64,000 bases of DNA from NCBI RefSeq assembly GCF_027706845.1, contig NZ_JAQGCZ010000017.1, forward strand, positions 1 to 64,000, written 5' to 3'. This DNA is from Mycolicibacterium sp. BiH015 (GTDB lineage Bacteria; Actinomycetota; Actinomycetes; Mycobacteriales; Mycobacteriaceae). Below the pieces are notes generated by a model that saw only the letters and a list, made by a program, of their open reading frames with translations, searched no databases and was not told the origin of the DNA. Position numbers and translations under genes: made by a program. Shown here piece by piece: positions 32,304-42,043 of this stretch (position 1 is its first letter; each line of letters opens with the position of its first letter).

Positions 32304-33440
32304 TCAGCTTCCTACGGTCAGCCCGACCTTCTGGAACTCCTTGAGGTCGCAGTAGCCCGCCTTGGCCATCGAGCGGGCCAGCCCGCCGACGAGGTTCAGC
32401 GAGCCGAACGGATCGTCCGAAGGCCCGTCGAGCACCTGCGCCAGCGAGGGTCGCTCGTCGTCGGCCACCTGAAGAAGGGCGCCGCGCGGCAGCGACGGGT
32501 GCGCCGCCGCGGCGGGCCAGAACCACCCTCCGCCAAGGGCTTCCGCCGAGATGGCCAACGGCGTGCCGAGCACCACCGCGTCGGCGCCGCAGGCGATCGC
32601 CTTGGCCAGATCTCCCGAGGTGTGGATGTCGCCGTCGGCGAGCACGTGGACGTACCGACCCCCGGTCTCGTCGAGGTACTCGCGGCGCGCCGCTGCCGCA
32701 TCGGCGATCGCGGTGGCCATCGGCACGCTGATGCCGAGCACCTCGTCCGACGTTGTCACCCCGGAGGTCGAGCCGTAGCCGACGATCACGCCCGCGGCAC
32801 CGGTCCGCATCAGGTGCAGGGCGGTGCGGTGATCCAGCACGCCACCGGCGACGACGGGCACGTCGAGCTCGGAGATGAAGGTCTTGAGATTGAGCGGCTC
32901 GTGATCCTTGGCGACCCGCTCGGCCGAGATGATGGTGCCCTGGATGACGAGCAGGTCGATGCCCGCGGCCACCAGCGTCGGCGTCAGCGCCTGTGCGTTC
33001 TGCGGGCTGACACGCACGGCCGTGGTGACCCCGGCCTCCCGGATACGCGCGACGGCCGACCCCAACAGGTCGGGATCCAAAGGCGCGGAATGCAATTGCT
33101 GCAGCAGCCGGGTGGCCGCCGAGGGGTCGGGATCTTTTTCGGCGACCGAGATCACCTCGGCGATCTTGTCGGCGACATCGGCGTGCCGTCCGATCAGCCC
33201 CTCGCCGTTGAGCACGCCGAGCCCACCCAGACGGCCGAGCTCGATCGCGAACTCCACCGACACCAGGGCATCGGTCGGGTGCGCCAACACCGGGATCTCG
33301 AACCGGTAGGCGTCGAGCTGCCACGCGGTGGAGACGTCCTTCGACGACCGTGTGCGCCGCGACGGCACGATGTTGATGTCACTGAGCTCGTAGGTGCGAC
33401 GGGCGGTCCGGCCCATGCCGATTTCCACCATGTCTCGCAT
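32304..33440 (-). CDS. guaB3: IMP dehydrogenase-like protein GuaB3
   Basis: 378 residues, an IMPDH-fold TIM barrel without CBS domains, very similar to Rv3410c (MVEIGMGRTARRTYELS). The loop where IMPDH has its catalytic cysteine (GSICTT) reads GSTSGVTT here, so it lacks that residue; its activity is not settled. ATG 33440 was chosen because GGGGAG sits five bases upstream. It follows guaB2 by 31 bases on the same strand and is probably co-transcribed with it. Confidence 0.92.
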   Translation of the reverse strand: MRDMVEIGMGRTARRTYELSDINIVPSRRTRSSKDVSTAWQLDAYRFEIPVLAHPTDALVSVEFAIELGRLGGLGVLNGEGLIGRHADVADKIAEVISVAEKDPDPSAATRLLQQLHSAPLDPDLLGSAVARIREAGVTTAVRVSPQNAQALTPTLVAAGIDLLVIQGTIISAERVAKDHEPLNLKTFISELDVPVVAGGVLDHRTALHLMRTGAAGVIVGYGSTSGVTTSDEVLGISVPMATAIADAAAARREYLDETGGRYVHVLADGDIHTSGDLAKAIACGADAVVLGTPLAISAEALGGGWFWPAAAAHPSLPRGALLQVADDERPSLAQVLDGPSDDPFGSLNLVGGLARSMAKAGYCDLKEFQKVGLTVGS

Positions 33441-33471
33441 GTTCACTCCCCTGTTAGGCCCCCAGCAGACC

Positions 33472-35025
<1,554 letters not shown>

Positions 35026-35149
35026 ATATGTAGCCTCCCGGGACGCCTGAAAGAAACATCTTATCGGCATCCAGCCTGTGGTTTAGGTTCCCCACGACGT
35101 GCCGCGCGACCGCTGGCGGGATACCTGGGCGGTTGCGTAGTCTGGGGGC

Positions 35150-35554
35150 GTGCGAGACCACCTGCCACCAGGATTGCCGCCCGACCCGTTCGCCGACGAC
35201 CCGAGCGATCCGTCGGCGGCGCTCGATGCCCTGGAGCCGGGCCAGCCGCTGGACCCGCAGGAACGCACCGCAGTCGAAGCCGATCTCGCAGACCTCGCCG
35301 TCTACGAAGCACTGTTGGCGCACAAGGGAATTCGTGGTCTCGTCGTGTGCTGCGACGAGTGCCAGCAGGACCACTATCACGACTGGGACATGCTGCGCGC
35401 CAACCTGCTGCAGCTCCTGGTGGACGGAACGGTCCGCCCGCACGAGCCCGCCTACGATCCCGAACCCGATTCCTACGTCACGTGGGACTACTGCCGCGGG
35501 TACGCCGACGCGTCACTGAATGAGGCGACGTCGGAGTCCGACGGTTATCGCTGA
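35150..35554 (+). CDS. conserved DUF5319 protein
   Basis: 134 residues, equivalent to Rv3412. The first 45 residues are Pro/Asp-rich; the conserved core is VVCCDECQQDHYHDWDMLRANL, which I split as VVCCDECQQDHYHDW and DMLRANLLQLL. The Cys-Cys-x-x-Cys plus His pattern suggests metal binding. Function unknown. GTG 35150 follows TAGTCT (35138-35143) by six bases, so the mRNA is likely leaderless. Divergent from guaB2. Confidence 0.85.
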   Translation: MRDHLPPGLPPDPFADDPSDPSAALDALEPGQPLDPQERTAVEADLADLAVYEALLAHKGIRGLVVCCDECQQDHYHDWDMLRANLLQLLVDGTVRPHEPAYDPEPDSYVTWDYCRGYADASLNEATSESDGYR

Positions 35555-35576
35555 CAGCGCAATTTCGCCCGGCTGA

Positions 35577-36737
35577 TCAGTTCGGCTGATCCGGCGCCGC
35601 GGGCACAGCCGCGGCGGGCGCTTCCACCGCGGGTAGCGCGGGAACAGGCAACAGCACCACCGGCGTCGTCGTCGTCGGAAGAATCAGCGTCGGTTGCGGC
35701 TCCTCCTCGACGGTCGGCTGCGGCGTTGTCCTGGGTGCCTGCGTCGTCGGTGACGGCGCAGCCGCTGACGTCGAGGTCGGCAGCGGCGCGCGCGTCGTGG
35801 TCGTCGACTGGACCACCACGGTCGTCGACGTCGGCAACGGCGCGCTGGACGTCGTGGTCGGCCGCGGGACGGTCGTCGGTGACGTGGTCGACGCGCGTGG
35901 TGGCGTCGTCGACGTCGGTGCCGGGACAGTCGACGACGGGGTCGTCACCGGCGGCGAGCTGGACGGCGAAGTGGGGGTCTGCGATGGCGCGGTGGTGGTC
36001 TCCGACGACGGGGACGTCGCGCCACTGGTGTCCGACGGCAGAGTCTCACTGCCCGACGGCAGCGTCACCGTTCCGGGATCGAGCAGCTCGGTGGGGATGT
36101 CCGGGAACGTGGGCAGCGGAGCCCCCGGCGGCACGGTGGCCACGGGGTCCTGAGCCTCGACCTTGACGGTCAGCTCCTGCCATTGGGCGATCAGTTCCTG
36201 CTTCTGCTCGACATCGCCGACGGTCGCGACCGTCGTGGTCACCGCCTGCAGTTTCTCCTGCGCACCCTGCCAGTCGCCCTGCTCGATGAGCTGCTGCACC
36301 TGCTGCATCTCCGTCTGGGCAGCCAGAATCACGGCGTCGTCGCGGGTCTGCGCCTGCTCACCGAACAGCGCAGTGCGCAGCCCGTAGAGCGCATCGCCGG
36401 GTCCGGACCCCGCGATCACGGCGCCGAAGCCACCGATCGCGAGCATCGCCGCGGCCGCCGAACCGACGACCGCCAGCGAGATGCGCCGTTTCGGCGCGGG
36501 GCGGGTCACCCGGTCGAGTGCGGCCGCCGCCTCCTGCTGGGTGAGCACATGACCCATCGGGGTCTCGCGCACGTCGTCGCGCCAACCGGCGAGCAACTGC
36601 GCCAGCTCGGCCTCTTCCCGGTCCGTCACATACGGCTGCTGCTGCGCGGCGAGGGCGTCGAGGAATTGGTCGGTGCGGTTGATCTCGTTCAGCGAAGGAT
36701 CACCGCCGTTGGCATTCCATCGTCCGAAATCAGGCAT
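35577..36737 (-). CDS. rsdA: anti-sigma-D factor RsdA
   Basis: 386 residues. Cytoplasmic N-terminus (about 1-85) expected to bind SigD, one membrane segment about 87-110 (ISLAVVGSAAAAMLAIGGFGAV in part), a helical periplasmic part, then a very long Thr/Ser/Pro-rich low-complexity tail (about 200-386). It overlaps the end of sigD by 8 bases. Homologous to Rv3413c, but I recall that protein as nearly 90 residues shorter, the difference being in the repetitive tail. It should hold SigD inactive until proteolysed. Confidence 0.9.
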   Translation of the reverse strand: MPDFGRWNANGGDPSLNEINRTDQFLDALAAQQQPYVTDREEAELAQLLAGWRDDVRETPMGHVLTQQEAAAALDRVTRPAPKRRISLAVVGSAAAAMLAIGGFGAVIAGSGPGDALYGLRTALFGEQAQTRDDAVILAAQTEMQQVQQLIEQGDWQGAQEKLQAVTTTVATVGDVEQKQELIAQWQELTVKVEAQDPVATVPPGAPLPTFPDIPTELLDPGTVTLPSGSETLPSDTSGATSPSSETTTAPSQTPTSPSSSPPVTTPSSTVPAPTSTTPPRASTTSPTTVPRPTTTSSAPLPTSTTVVVQSTTTTRAPLPTSTSAAAPSPTTQAPRTTPQPTVEEEPQPTLILPTTTTPVVLLPVPALPAVEAPAAAVPAAPDQPN

Positions 36738-37395
36738 AGTCGCGCCCCTGCCCCGCCGACGTGATCTCCGCCTTCAGCCGCGACAGCGCACGATGCTGCG
36801 CCACCCGCACCGCCCCCGCGGTGCTTCCGACGGCCTCCGCGGTCTCCTCCGCGCTCATGCCGACGACGACACGCAGGATGATGATCTCGCGCTGCTTCTC
36901 GGGCAGAACCTGAAGGAGCGCGGCCATGCGCGCCGACGATTCCGAATCGATCGCCATCTGCTCGGGGCCGGCCTCGCCGGAGAAACGCTCCGGAACCACA
37001 TCCATCGGATCGGCCCGGTTGCGACCAGCTGCCCGGTGCGCGTCAGCAACCTTGTGCGCTGCAATCCCGTATACGAAAGCCAGGAATGGTCGTCCCTGAT
37101 CCTTGTAACGCGGCAGCGCCGTGATGGCGGCCAAGCACACCTCCTGAGCTACGTCATCAGCTGAGAGACCACTGCGTTCCGCAGTGCCCACCCTTGCCCG
37201 GCAGTACCTGACAACGAGGGGGCGGATGATCTCCAGCACCTCCCGGAGTGCGTTCCGATCGCCGGCTACTGCTTCAGCAACGACAGCATCGAGACGTTCT
37301 CCCGAAATTGTCATCGTGAACAGGCTCTCCAGCGTTACGTCGGGACCCATATCCCGGGGGGTGGTGGCAGCTTCAGTTGGTACCGGGGTCGGCAT
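36730..37395 (-). CDS. sigD: ECF RNA polymerase sigma factor SigD
   Basis: 221 residues. Region 2 around SADDVAQEVCLAAITALPRY, region 4 around LPEKQREIIILRVVVGMSAEETAEAVG, split here by family convention, ending HRALSRLKAEI. Equivalent to Rv3414c, active in stringent and stationary-phase responses. Translationally coupled with rsdA. The ATG at 37395 is one option; the conserved part starts about residue 27 (MTISGERLDAVV), and an internal start there is possible. Confidence 0.94.
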   Translation of the reverse strand: MPTPVPTEAATTPRDMGPDVTLESLFTMTISGERLDAVVAEAVAGDRNALREVLEIIRPLVVRYCRARVGTAERSGLSADDVAQEVCLAAITALPRYKDQGRPFLAFVYGIAAHKVADAHRAAGRNRADPMDVVPERFSGEAGPEQMAIDSESSARMAALLQVLPEKQREIIILRVVVGMSAEETAEAVGSTAGAVRVAQHRALSRLKAEITSAGQGRDYA

Positions 37396-37447
37396 GAATT
37401 TGGTGTGGCTGAGCTAAACAATAACGACCAACAGGGGCGCAACCCGG

Positions 37448-38248
37448 TTACCGAGGGCGCCACACGCCGCCCCATCTGATCACCGTCTCTGCGGACTCAT
37501 CTCGCAGAGCCTGATATCGCGACGCTGAAGTCGCGTCGTCGGCGATATCGGCGAGCAGACTCGCGGCCGCCCATTGCAGTGGCCCGAGGCCCGATCCGTG
37601 GGCCTGATTCAGCGCTGCTTCGCCTTCCCTGCGGGCGGATGGGAGGTCGCCGGCACTGCACAGGGCGGCCGCCAGCACCACCCGCGACTTGACCGCGTGC
37701 CGCACCGATCCGAAATCCGTCGACAGCGACACTGCCCTCTCCGCAGGGGCGACGGCGGCCGCGCCGTCGCCGCGGAACATCGCGAGTTCGGCCGACACCC
37801 AGGCCAGTCGGATGGGCAGCCGATCGGATCCGGAGTCGCCGACCCGTTCGGCGGCGAGTTCCAGCGCTCGCGCCGATGCCGCGAAGCGGCCGACCCCGAG
37901 CGCATCGGCGGCCAGGCCGATCATCGCGTCAGACAGCGCCTCGTCGGTGTCCGCGAGTGCGGCAGCACGGCCGTCCCACACCCGGGCGACCTCGTGCCAG
38001 CCGAGTTGACGCAGAAAGGAGGCCCTGGTGCTCAAGGCAAGGGAGGCCAGGGCATCGGGACCCGCGCAATGGCGCAGTCGATCCAGATCGGCGAGTGCGC
38101 TGGCGTAGCGCCCTTGCCCGCCCGCGACGACGGCGCGCAACCAGACTTCGTAGGCGGTGTCGGCGGGCGGCAGAGGCCACACGTCGGGATTGCTGCCGAA
38201 GGCCGCCCGCCTCAGGACGTTTGCGGTATTCGCAGGCAGCGTGCTCAT
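37448..38248 (-). CDS. conserved helical (TPR-like) protein, Rv3415c type
   Basis: 266 residues, almost entirely helical with alanine-rich repeats of about 35-40 residues, resembling TPR scaffolds (for example YASALADLDRLRHCAG, ARALELAAERVG). It sits between sigD and whiB3 as Rv3415c does. It may mediate protein-protein contacts. No catalytic motif is visible, and function is unknown. Confidence 0.82.
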   Translation of the reverse strand: MSTLPANTANVLRRAAFGSNPDVWPLPPADTAYEVWLRAVVAGGQGRYASALADLDRLRHCAGPDALASLALSTRASFLRQLGWHEVARVWDGRAAALADTDEALSDAMIGLAADALGVGRFAASARALELAAERVGDSGSDRLPIRLAWVSAELAMFRGDGAAAVAPAERAVSLSTDFGSVRHAVKSRVVLAAALCSAGDLPSARREGEAALNQAHGSGLGPLQWAAASLLADIADDATSASRYQALRDESAETVIRWGGVWRPR

Positions 38249-38640
38249 CGGACCGCGACCGTATCAATTGCGTGCTGTTTTGAAAATCACGTTAGTTAAC
38301 AGTTGATGGACCGCCCGTTACAACGAGATCAACCAGCGACCGGACAAACTTCGGAGATTGTCAGTTCGAGAAAACAGCAAACGGCCGAAACCACGGCGTT
38401 TTCCGAGGGCGATCGCGCCCACTTAGCACCAGTTCCGTTGGGAAAACATTCCTTCGATGAACGTGATGTAAATTTTGCGCCTGCTCTTATGTGGTTCAGC
38501 ACACCGGAAGGCTATTGACGAGAATTCGGAAGCCCTTCTACGTTGTGTGCACGAGTGGTCATCGGCGACTGTGCTCGGATTTTGTTCCACGACTCACGCA
38601 TCCATTGCGATGCGTATCGGGTCTGAGGGAGGGGTTTCCA
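38249..38640. other. long divergent regulatory region upstream of whiB3
   Basis: 392 bases, clearly more AT-rich than the surroundings, without a convincing gene. Contents: a 7-base inverted repeat at 38596-38615, several short GGAA/TTCC motifs (for example 38440-38452), and the ribosome site GGAGGGG at 38630-38636. Long upstream regions suit a multiply controlled WhiB gene. Confidence 0.5.
38596..38615. promoter_or_regulatory. inverted repeat in the whiB3 leader
   Basis: ACGCATC-CATTGC-GATGCGT, perfect 7-base arms, 25 bases before the whiB3 start codon. It could be an operator or an mRNA hairpin next to the ribosome site. Confidence 0.5.
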
Positions 38641-38931
38641 TTGCCACAGCCGCAACAGCTTCCGGGACCGAATGCTGACATCTGGGATTGGCAGATGCAG
38701 GGAGTTTGCCGGGGCGTAGATTCGTCGATGTTCTTCCACCCCGACGGTGAACGTGGCCGCGCCCGTGCTCAGCGCGAGATGCGTGCCAAGGAGATGTGCC
38801 GTCGCTGCCCCGTGATCGCCCAATGCCGTTCACATGCGCTGGCAGTCGGCGAGCCCTACGGTATCTGGGGCGGGCTGAGCGAGTCCGAGCGCGAGCTTCT
38901 TCTCAAGCGCGGGATCCGCCGCACCGCCTGA
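38641..38931 (+). CDS. whiB3: WhiB3 iron-sulfur redox-sensing regulator
   Basis: 96 residues, nearly the same as M. tuberculosis WhiB3 (MPQPxQLPGPNADIW). The [4Fe-4S] cysteines are C23, C53, C56 and C62; the WhiB turn GIWGGLSESE follows, and the basic tail KRGIRRTA is at the C-terminus. WhiB3 senses O2/NO and redox state, binds SigA and controls lipid and virulence genes. The start is a TTG at 38641, fixed by homology and by GGAGGGG seven bases upstream. M. tuberculosis has ATG as I recall, so the weak start is a difference. Confidence 0.94.
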   Translation: MPQPQQLPGPNADIWDWQMQGVCRGVDSSMFFHPDGERGRARAQREMRAKEMCRRCPVIAQCRSHALAVGEPYGIWGGLSESERELLLKRGIRRTA

Positions 38932-38945
38932 CCGCCCGGCCGAGT

Positions 38946-39875
38946 TCACGTATCAGTTGTGGCGTCGGCTTCGACTTCCGCGTCATCCGCCGCGGCGGCC
39001 GGGGCCGTTCGCCGTTGTGTCCACCGGACGACGGCGTAGACGATCAGGCCGAGCACTGCCAGCAGGCCTAGCCACGGCAGCATCAGCCCCAGCAGCAGCA
39101 CCGCGCCGCTGGCCACCGCGACCAGCGCGTCCCAGCCCCTTTCGATCTGACCCACGAACCCTTCGTATTCTTCCGGCGCAGGCCCACCGACGTTCTCGGC
39201 GTAGAAGCTGACGTCGACCGTGCTGTAAGCGACCTGGTCGCCGAGCTCCTCGCGCTGCGCCCGCAGGCTGTCGAGCTCGGCCTGCCGCTGCGACAGAGCG
39301 TTCTCGGCGGCGATCAGCGCTTCGGGATCCCGGGCGTCGCGCATGATGCCCAGCAGGCGATCCACCGATGTCTGCAGGGCTTTGATCCGGGCGTCGAGAT
39401 CGACCCGCTGTGCCGTCACGTCCTCGGCAGTGGTCGATGCGGTCTCGACGGTGCCGAGGGTTTTGAGCTCCCGCACCACCTCGTCGAGTTTGGCCGCAGG
39501 CACCCGCAGCACGACCGAGGTGACCGCCCGTCCGCTGCCCGACCCTGCGTCCTCGCTGCGGCTGTCGACCCGGCCGTCGGCCCTTTCCACCATGACGGCG
39601 GCCTCGTCGGCAGCTTTGGACGGATCAGGCACGGTCATGGTGACCGATGCCGTCCTGACGACATCCCGTTTCTCCTCGGGCGGCGCCTGGGGCGGTCCGA
39701 ATTCCGGCGCGGTTCCGGTTACCGAATCGGCCACGCCCCCTTCGTTATTCGACGGCATCACGGGGGCGGCAGGCGCCTCATTGCGCGGCGCATCTATTCC
39801 GGCGCAGCCGGTCACGATTCCCAGCGCCGCTACACCGGCGACCGTCAACGCCATCGGGCGAGATACCTGGTTCAT
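38946..39875 (-). CDS. DUF4349 lipoprotein
   Basis: 309 residues. Lipoprotein signal peptide with lipobox IVTGC (acylated Cys about residue 23), a DUF4349 domain with a coiled coil (VDLDARIKALQTSVDRLLG; AENALSQRQAELDSLRAQREELG), then a C-terminal membrane segment (about 255-290) and a charged tail. Such proteins sit at the outer face of the membrane; function unknown. ATG 39875 is preferred because the signal peptide begins there; the 71 upstream residues in frame look random. Confidence 0.83.
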   Translation of the reverse strand: MNQVSRPMALTVAGVAALGIVTGCAGIDAPRNEAPAAPVMPSNNEGGVADSVTGTAPEFGPPQAPPEEKRDVVRTASVTMTVPDPSKAADEAAVMVERADGRVDSRSEDAGSGSGRAVTSVVLRVPAAKLDEVVRELKTLGTVETASTTAEDVTAQRVDLDARIKALQTSVDRLLGIMRDARDPEALIAAENALSQRQAELDSLRAQREELGDQVAYSTVDVSFYAENVGGPAPEEYEGFVGQIERGWDALVAVASGAVLLLGLMLPWLGLLAVLGLIVYAVVRWTQRRTAPAAAADDAEVEADATTDT

Positions 39876-39968
39876 GATCAAAATGTACTGAACGGCAACC
39901 GTGGCGAGGCGCGAACAGAAGTGTCCGTTTGCTGATCGCGTCAATAACACTGCGTGACGCCGCCTGCC

Positions 39969-40015
39969 AATCTGTGCAGATTCTATTGATGACCACCATG
40001 AACTGGTGTTAATCT
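39969..40015 (+). promoter_or_regulatory. promoter and palindromes upstream of the thiocyanate-hydrolase-type genes
   Basis: A palindrome AATCTG-TG-CAGATT (39969-39982) is followed by TTGATG (39986-39991), 18 bases, TAATCT (40010-40015). A second, smaller inverted repeat CACCA-N5-TGGTG (39994-40008) lies in the spacer. The first is a candidate operator just upstream of the -35. Pattern-based. Confidence 0.45.
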
Positions 40016-40102
40016 GACGCTCTCCCGGACAGTGCACGATGCCCGAAAGCGTGTCAGAACCGTTGCTGCGCAGGTCGTTTCGCAGCATCCAAAAGGAGCG
40101 TC

Positions 40103-40936
40103 ATGAGCACAGCAGCCGAGCGGGCAGCCCAGCTCGACCTGGTGGCACGACTGAAGTCCGCCTATCCCGAACTTCCCGACGCACCCACCCCGGACCTGCT
40201 CGACTCTGCCCGGATCAAGGCGTACCTGAAACCGGTCCACGACGTCGGCGGCGAACCTGACGCGCCGATGAAGTACGAGAACAAGCAGTACGAAGCGTGG
40301 GAAGAGCTGACGTACGTCATGTGCGAGGTGCTGGCGTGGCGCGGCATCTGGCTCTCGGAGGAACGACGCCGGATCGGCAACGTCGACGTGGGCCGGGCCG
40401 AGTATCTCGGTCTGCCGTATTACGGTCGCTGGTTACTGGCCGTCGCCCGGGTTCTTGTCGAGAAGCATCTCGTCGCGCTGGGCGAGCTCAGCGAACGCAT
40501 GGCCGAGGTCCAGGAGCGTTACGCCGCCGGTTTGAACGGCAAAAGACCTGAGGCACAACCGAAATCCGAGGGTGACGGGTCCGGTGTGCGGCGCAACGCC
40601 CACCACAAGCACGCCGTCGGCAAGGGCGATCCGCAGGTCTATGCCGGACAGGCGGGCGAACCGAAGTTCCGCGTCGGCGACACGGTGACCGTGCGGGATC
40701 TTCCGGTCGTCTTCTACACCCGCACCCCCGAATACGTGCGCGGCGCGACGGGCACGATCGCCACCGTCGCCTACGAGAGTCCCGCCGCCGAGGACGAGAC
40801 CTGGGATCGCCCCGACGCCAAGCCGGAATGGTTCTACGTCGTCGAGTTCAACATGTCAGAGCTCTGGCACGGCTACACCGGCACGAAGACCGACACCTTG
40901 CGCACGGAACTTCCGGAGCGCTGGCTGCAATCCTGA
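40103..40936 (+). CDS. nitrile hydratase/thiocyanate hydrolase beta-type subunit
   Basis: 277 residues with AAAAGGAG upstream. The N-terminal half resembles the SCNase beta subunit (KPVHDVGGEPDAPMKYENKQ, EAWEELTYVMCEVLAWRGIW), the C-terminal half is the NHase beta SH3-like barrel resembling SCNase alpha (FRVGDTVTVRDL; WDRPDAKPEWFYVVEF). So the two small SCNase subunits appear fused into one NHase-beta-length chain. It forms the non-metal subunit of a cobalt hydratase that turns thiocyanate to carbonyl sulfide plus ammonia, or nitriles to amides. Followed 9 bases later by the metal-binding subunit. Confidence 0.8.
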   Translation: MSTAAERAAQLDLVARLKSAYPELPDAPTPDLLDSARIKAYLKPVHDVGGEPDAPMKYENKQYEAWEELTYVMCEVLAWRGIWLSEERRRIGNVDVGRAEYLGLPYYGRWLLAVARVLVEKHLVALGELSERMAEVQERYAAGLNGKRPEAQPKSEGDGSGVRRNAHHKHAVGKGDPQVYAGQAGEPKFRVGDTVTVRDLPVVFYTRTPEYVRGATGTIATVAYESPAAEDETWDRPDAKPEWFYVVEFNMSELWHGYTGTKTDTLRTELPERWLQS

Positions 40937-40945
40937 GGAGATCCC

Positions 40946-41644
40946 TTGTCACACGACCACGACCATGACCACGACCGGACGGTCAAACCGATGGTGGACG
41001 AGATCACCGATTTCGAGGTCCTGGAGATCGCGTTGCGGGAACTCTGCATCGAGAAGGGCATCTTCACCGCCGAAGACCATCGCCGCTTCACCGAGTTCGC
41101 CGAACAGATCGGCCCCACCCCCGCGGCCACTCTCGTCGCCAGGGCGTGGCTGGATCCGGAGTTCAAGGCGCTGGCGCTGGCAGAGCCGATGACCGCCAGC
41201 AAGGAGGTGGGTGTCGACTGGATGGAGCCCACCGGCTTCGGCACGCCCAGCGATTTCACCGCATTCGAGATCCTCGCGGACACCCCGACGCTGCACCACG
41301 TGATCGTGTGCGCGCTCTGCTCCTGTTATCCGCGCCCTATTCTCGGCAATTCGCCCGAGTGGTATCGCACGCCGAACTATCGCCGCCGGCTCGTCCGCTG
41401 GCCCCGGCAGGTGCTCGCCGAGTTCGGGTTGTACCTGCCCGACGATGTCGAGGTCCGGATACAGGATTCCAACCAGAAGCACCGATTCATGGTGATGCCG
41501 ATGCGTCCGGACGGAACCGAGGATTGGACGCAAGAGCAGCTGGCCGAGATCGTGACACGGGACTGCCTCATCGGCGTCGCGTTGCCCAAACCCGGCGTGA
41601 CGACCAACGCCATCGTCGACACCCGGCCGGCGGTGCACCCGTGA
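40946..41644 (+). CDS. nitrile hydratase alpha / thiocyanate hydrolase gamma-type metal subunit
   Basis: 232 residues from TTG 40946 with GAGGAG upstream. Metal claw VCALCSCYPRP: the Cys-x-x-Cys-Ser-Cys set, with two cysteines normally oxidised, binds Co(III) in this class. PRPILGNSPEWYR and QKHRFMVMPMRP resemble SCNase gamma more than NHase alpha, where WP replaces RP. The N-terminus SHDHDHDHDR is a histidine-aspartate run that could hold metal. Substrate (SCN- versus nitrile) cannot be decided by eye, SCNase is favoured. Confidence 0.8.
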   Translation: MSHDHDHDHDRTVKPMVDEITDFEVLEIALRELCIEKGIFTAEDHRRFTEFAEQIGPTPAATLVARAWLDPEFKALALAEPMTASKEVGVDWMEPTGFGTPSDFTAFEILADTPTLHHVIVCALCSCYPRPILGNSPEWYRTPNYRRRLVRWPRQVLAEFGLYLPDDVEVRIQDSNQKHRFMVMPMRPDGTEDWTQEQLAEIVTRDCLIGVALPKPGVTTNAIVDTRPAVHP

Positions 41645-41985
41645 TGCCGCGCCGAATCCCTGTTCTCGATCAGATTGTCGAACGGGATCAGGTGTGGAGC
41701 CGAATGGCTGCCAAGTACGGGGTGGAGAACCCGACCCCGCCGTGGAAGACCAGCCTCGACGGGCTCTGCGACGCTCTGGACCGTGCCGCCTGCGATGCCG
41801 ACGTGCCGGATTTCAAGCAGCGCCGCGACGAGGAGGACGAGCTGTCGGCGACGCTGTATGCCGAATTGCCTTATCCCGAAAGCCAACTCGTGGCGCTCGC
41901 GCACTCGCTGCTGGCGCGCGGGGTCATCGACGAGGCGACCCTGCAGGAACGGTTACGCAGCGTGCGGGCCCGTCTGGAGGCTTAG
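41644..41985 (+). CDS. hydratase activator / metallochaperone-like protein
   Basis: 113 residues, start ATG overlapping the metal-subunit stop (TGATG). PPWKTSLDGLCDALD near residue 37 and ESQLVALAHSLLARGVID match the N-terminal-domain-like activators that accompany cobalt NHase/SCNase genes and load cobalt into the claw. Coupled to the structural genes. Assignment by context and fold similarity. Confidence 0.72.
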   Translation: MPRRIPVLDQIVERDQVWSRMAAKYGVENPTPPWKTSLDGLCDALDRAACDADVPDFKQRRDEEDELSATLYAELPYPESQLVALAHSLLARGVIDEATLQERLRSVRARLEA

Positions 41986-42043
41986 CCGGCGGGGGTGCCT
42001 GCCGTGGTCTTCGCGATGAGCATCACGTCGGTCTGGCCCAGTA

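Noticed and set aside
35700..36100. Apparent tandem repeat (GTCGTCG/ACGACG runs)
   Set aside because: It is the coding sequence of the Thr/Ser/Pro-rich RsdA tail, not a DNA repeat element.
38303..38518. 71-codon frame upstream of whiB3
   Set aside because: No ribosome site and no recognisable content; the region is better read as regulatory DNA.
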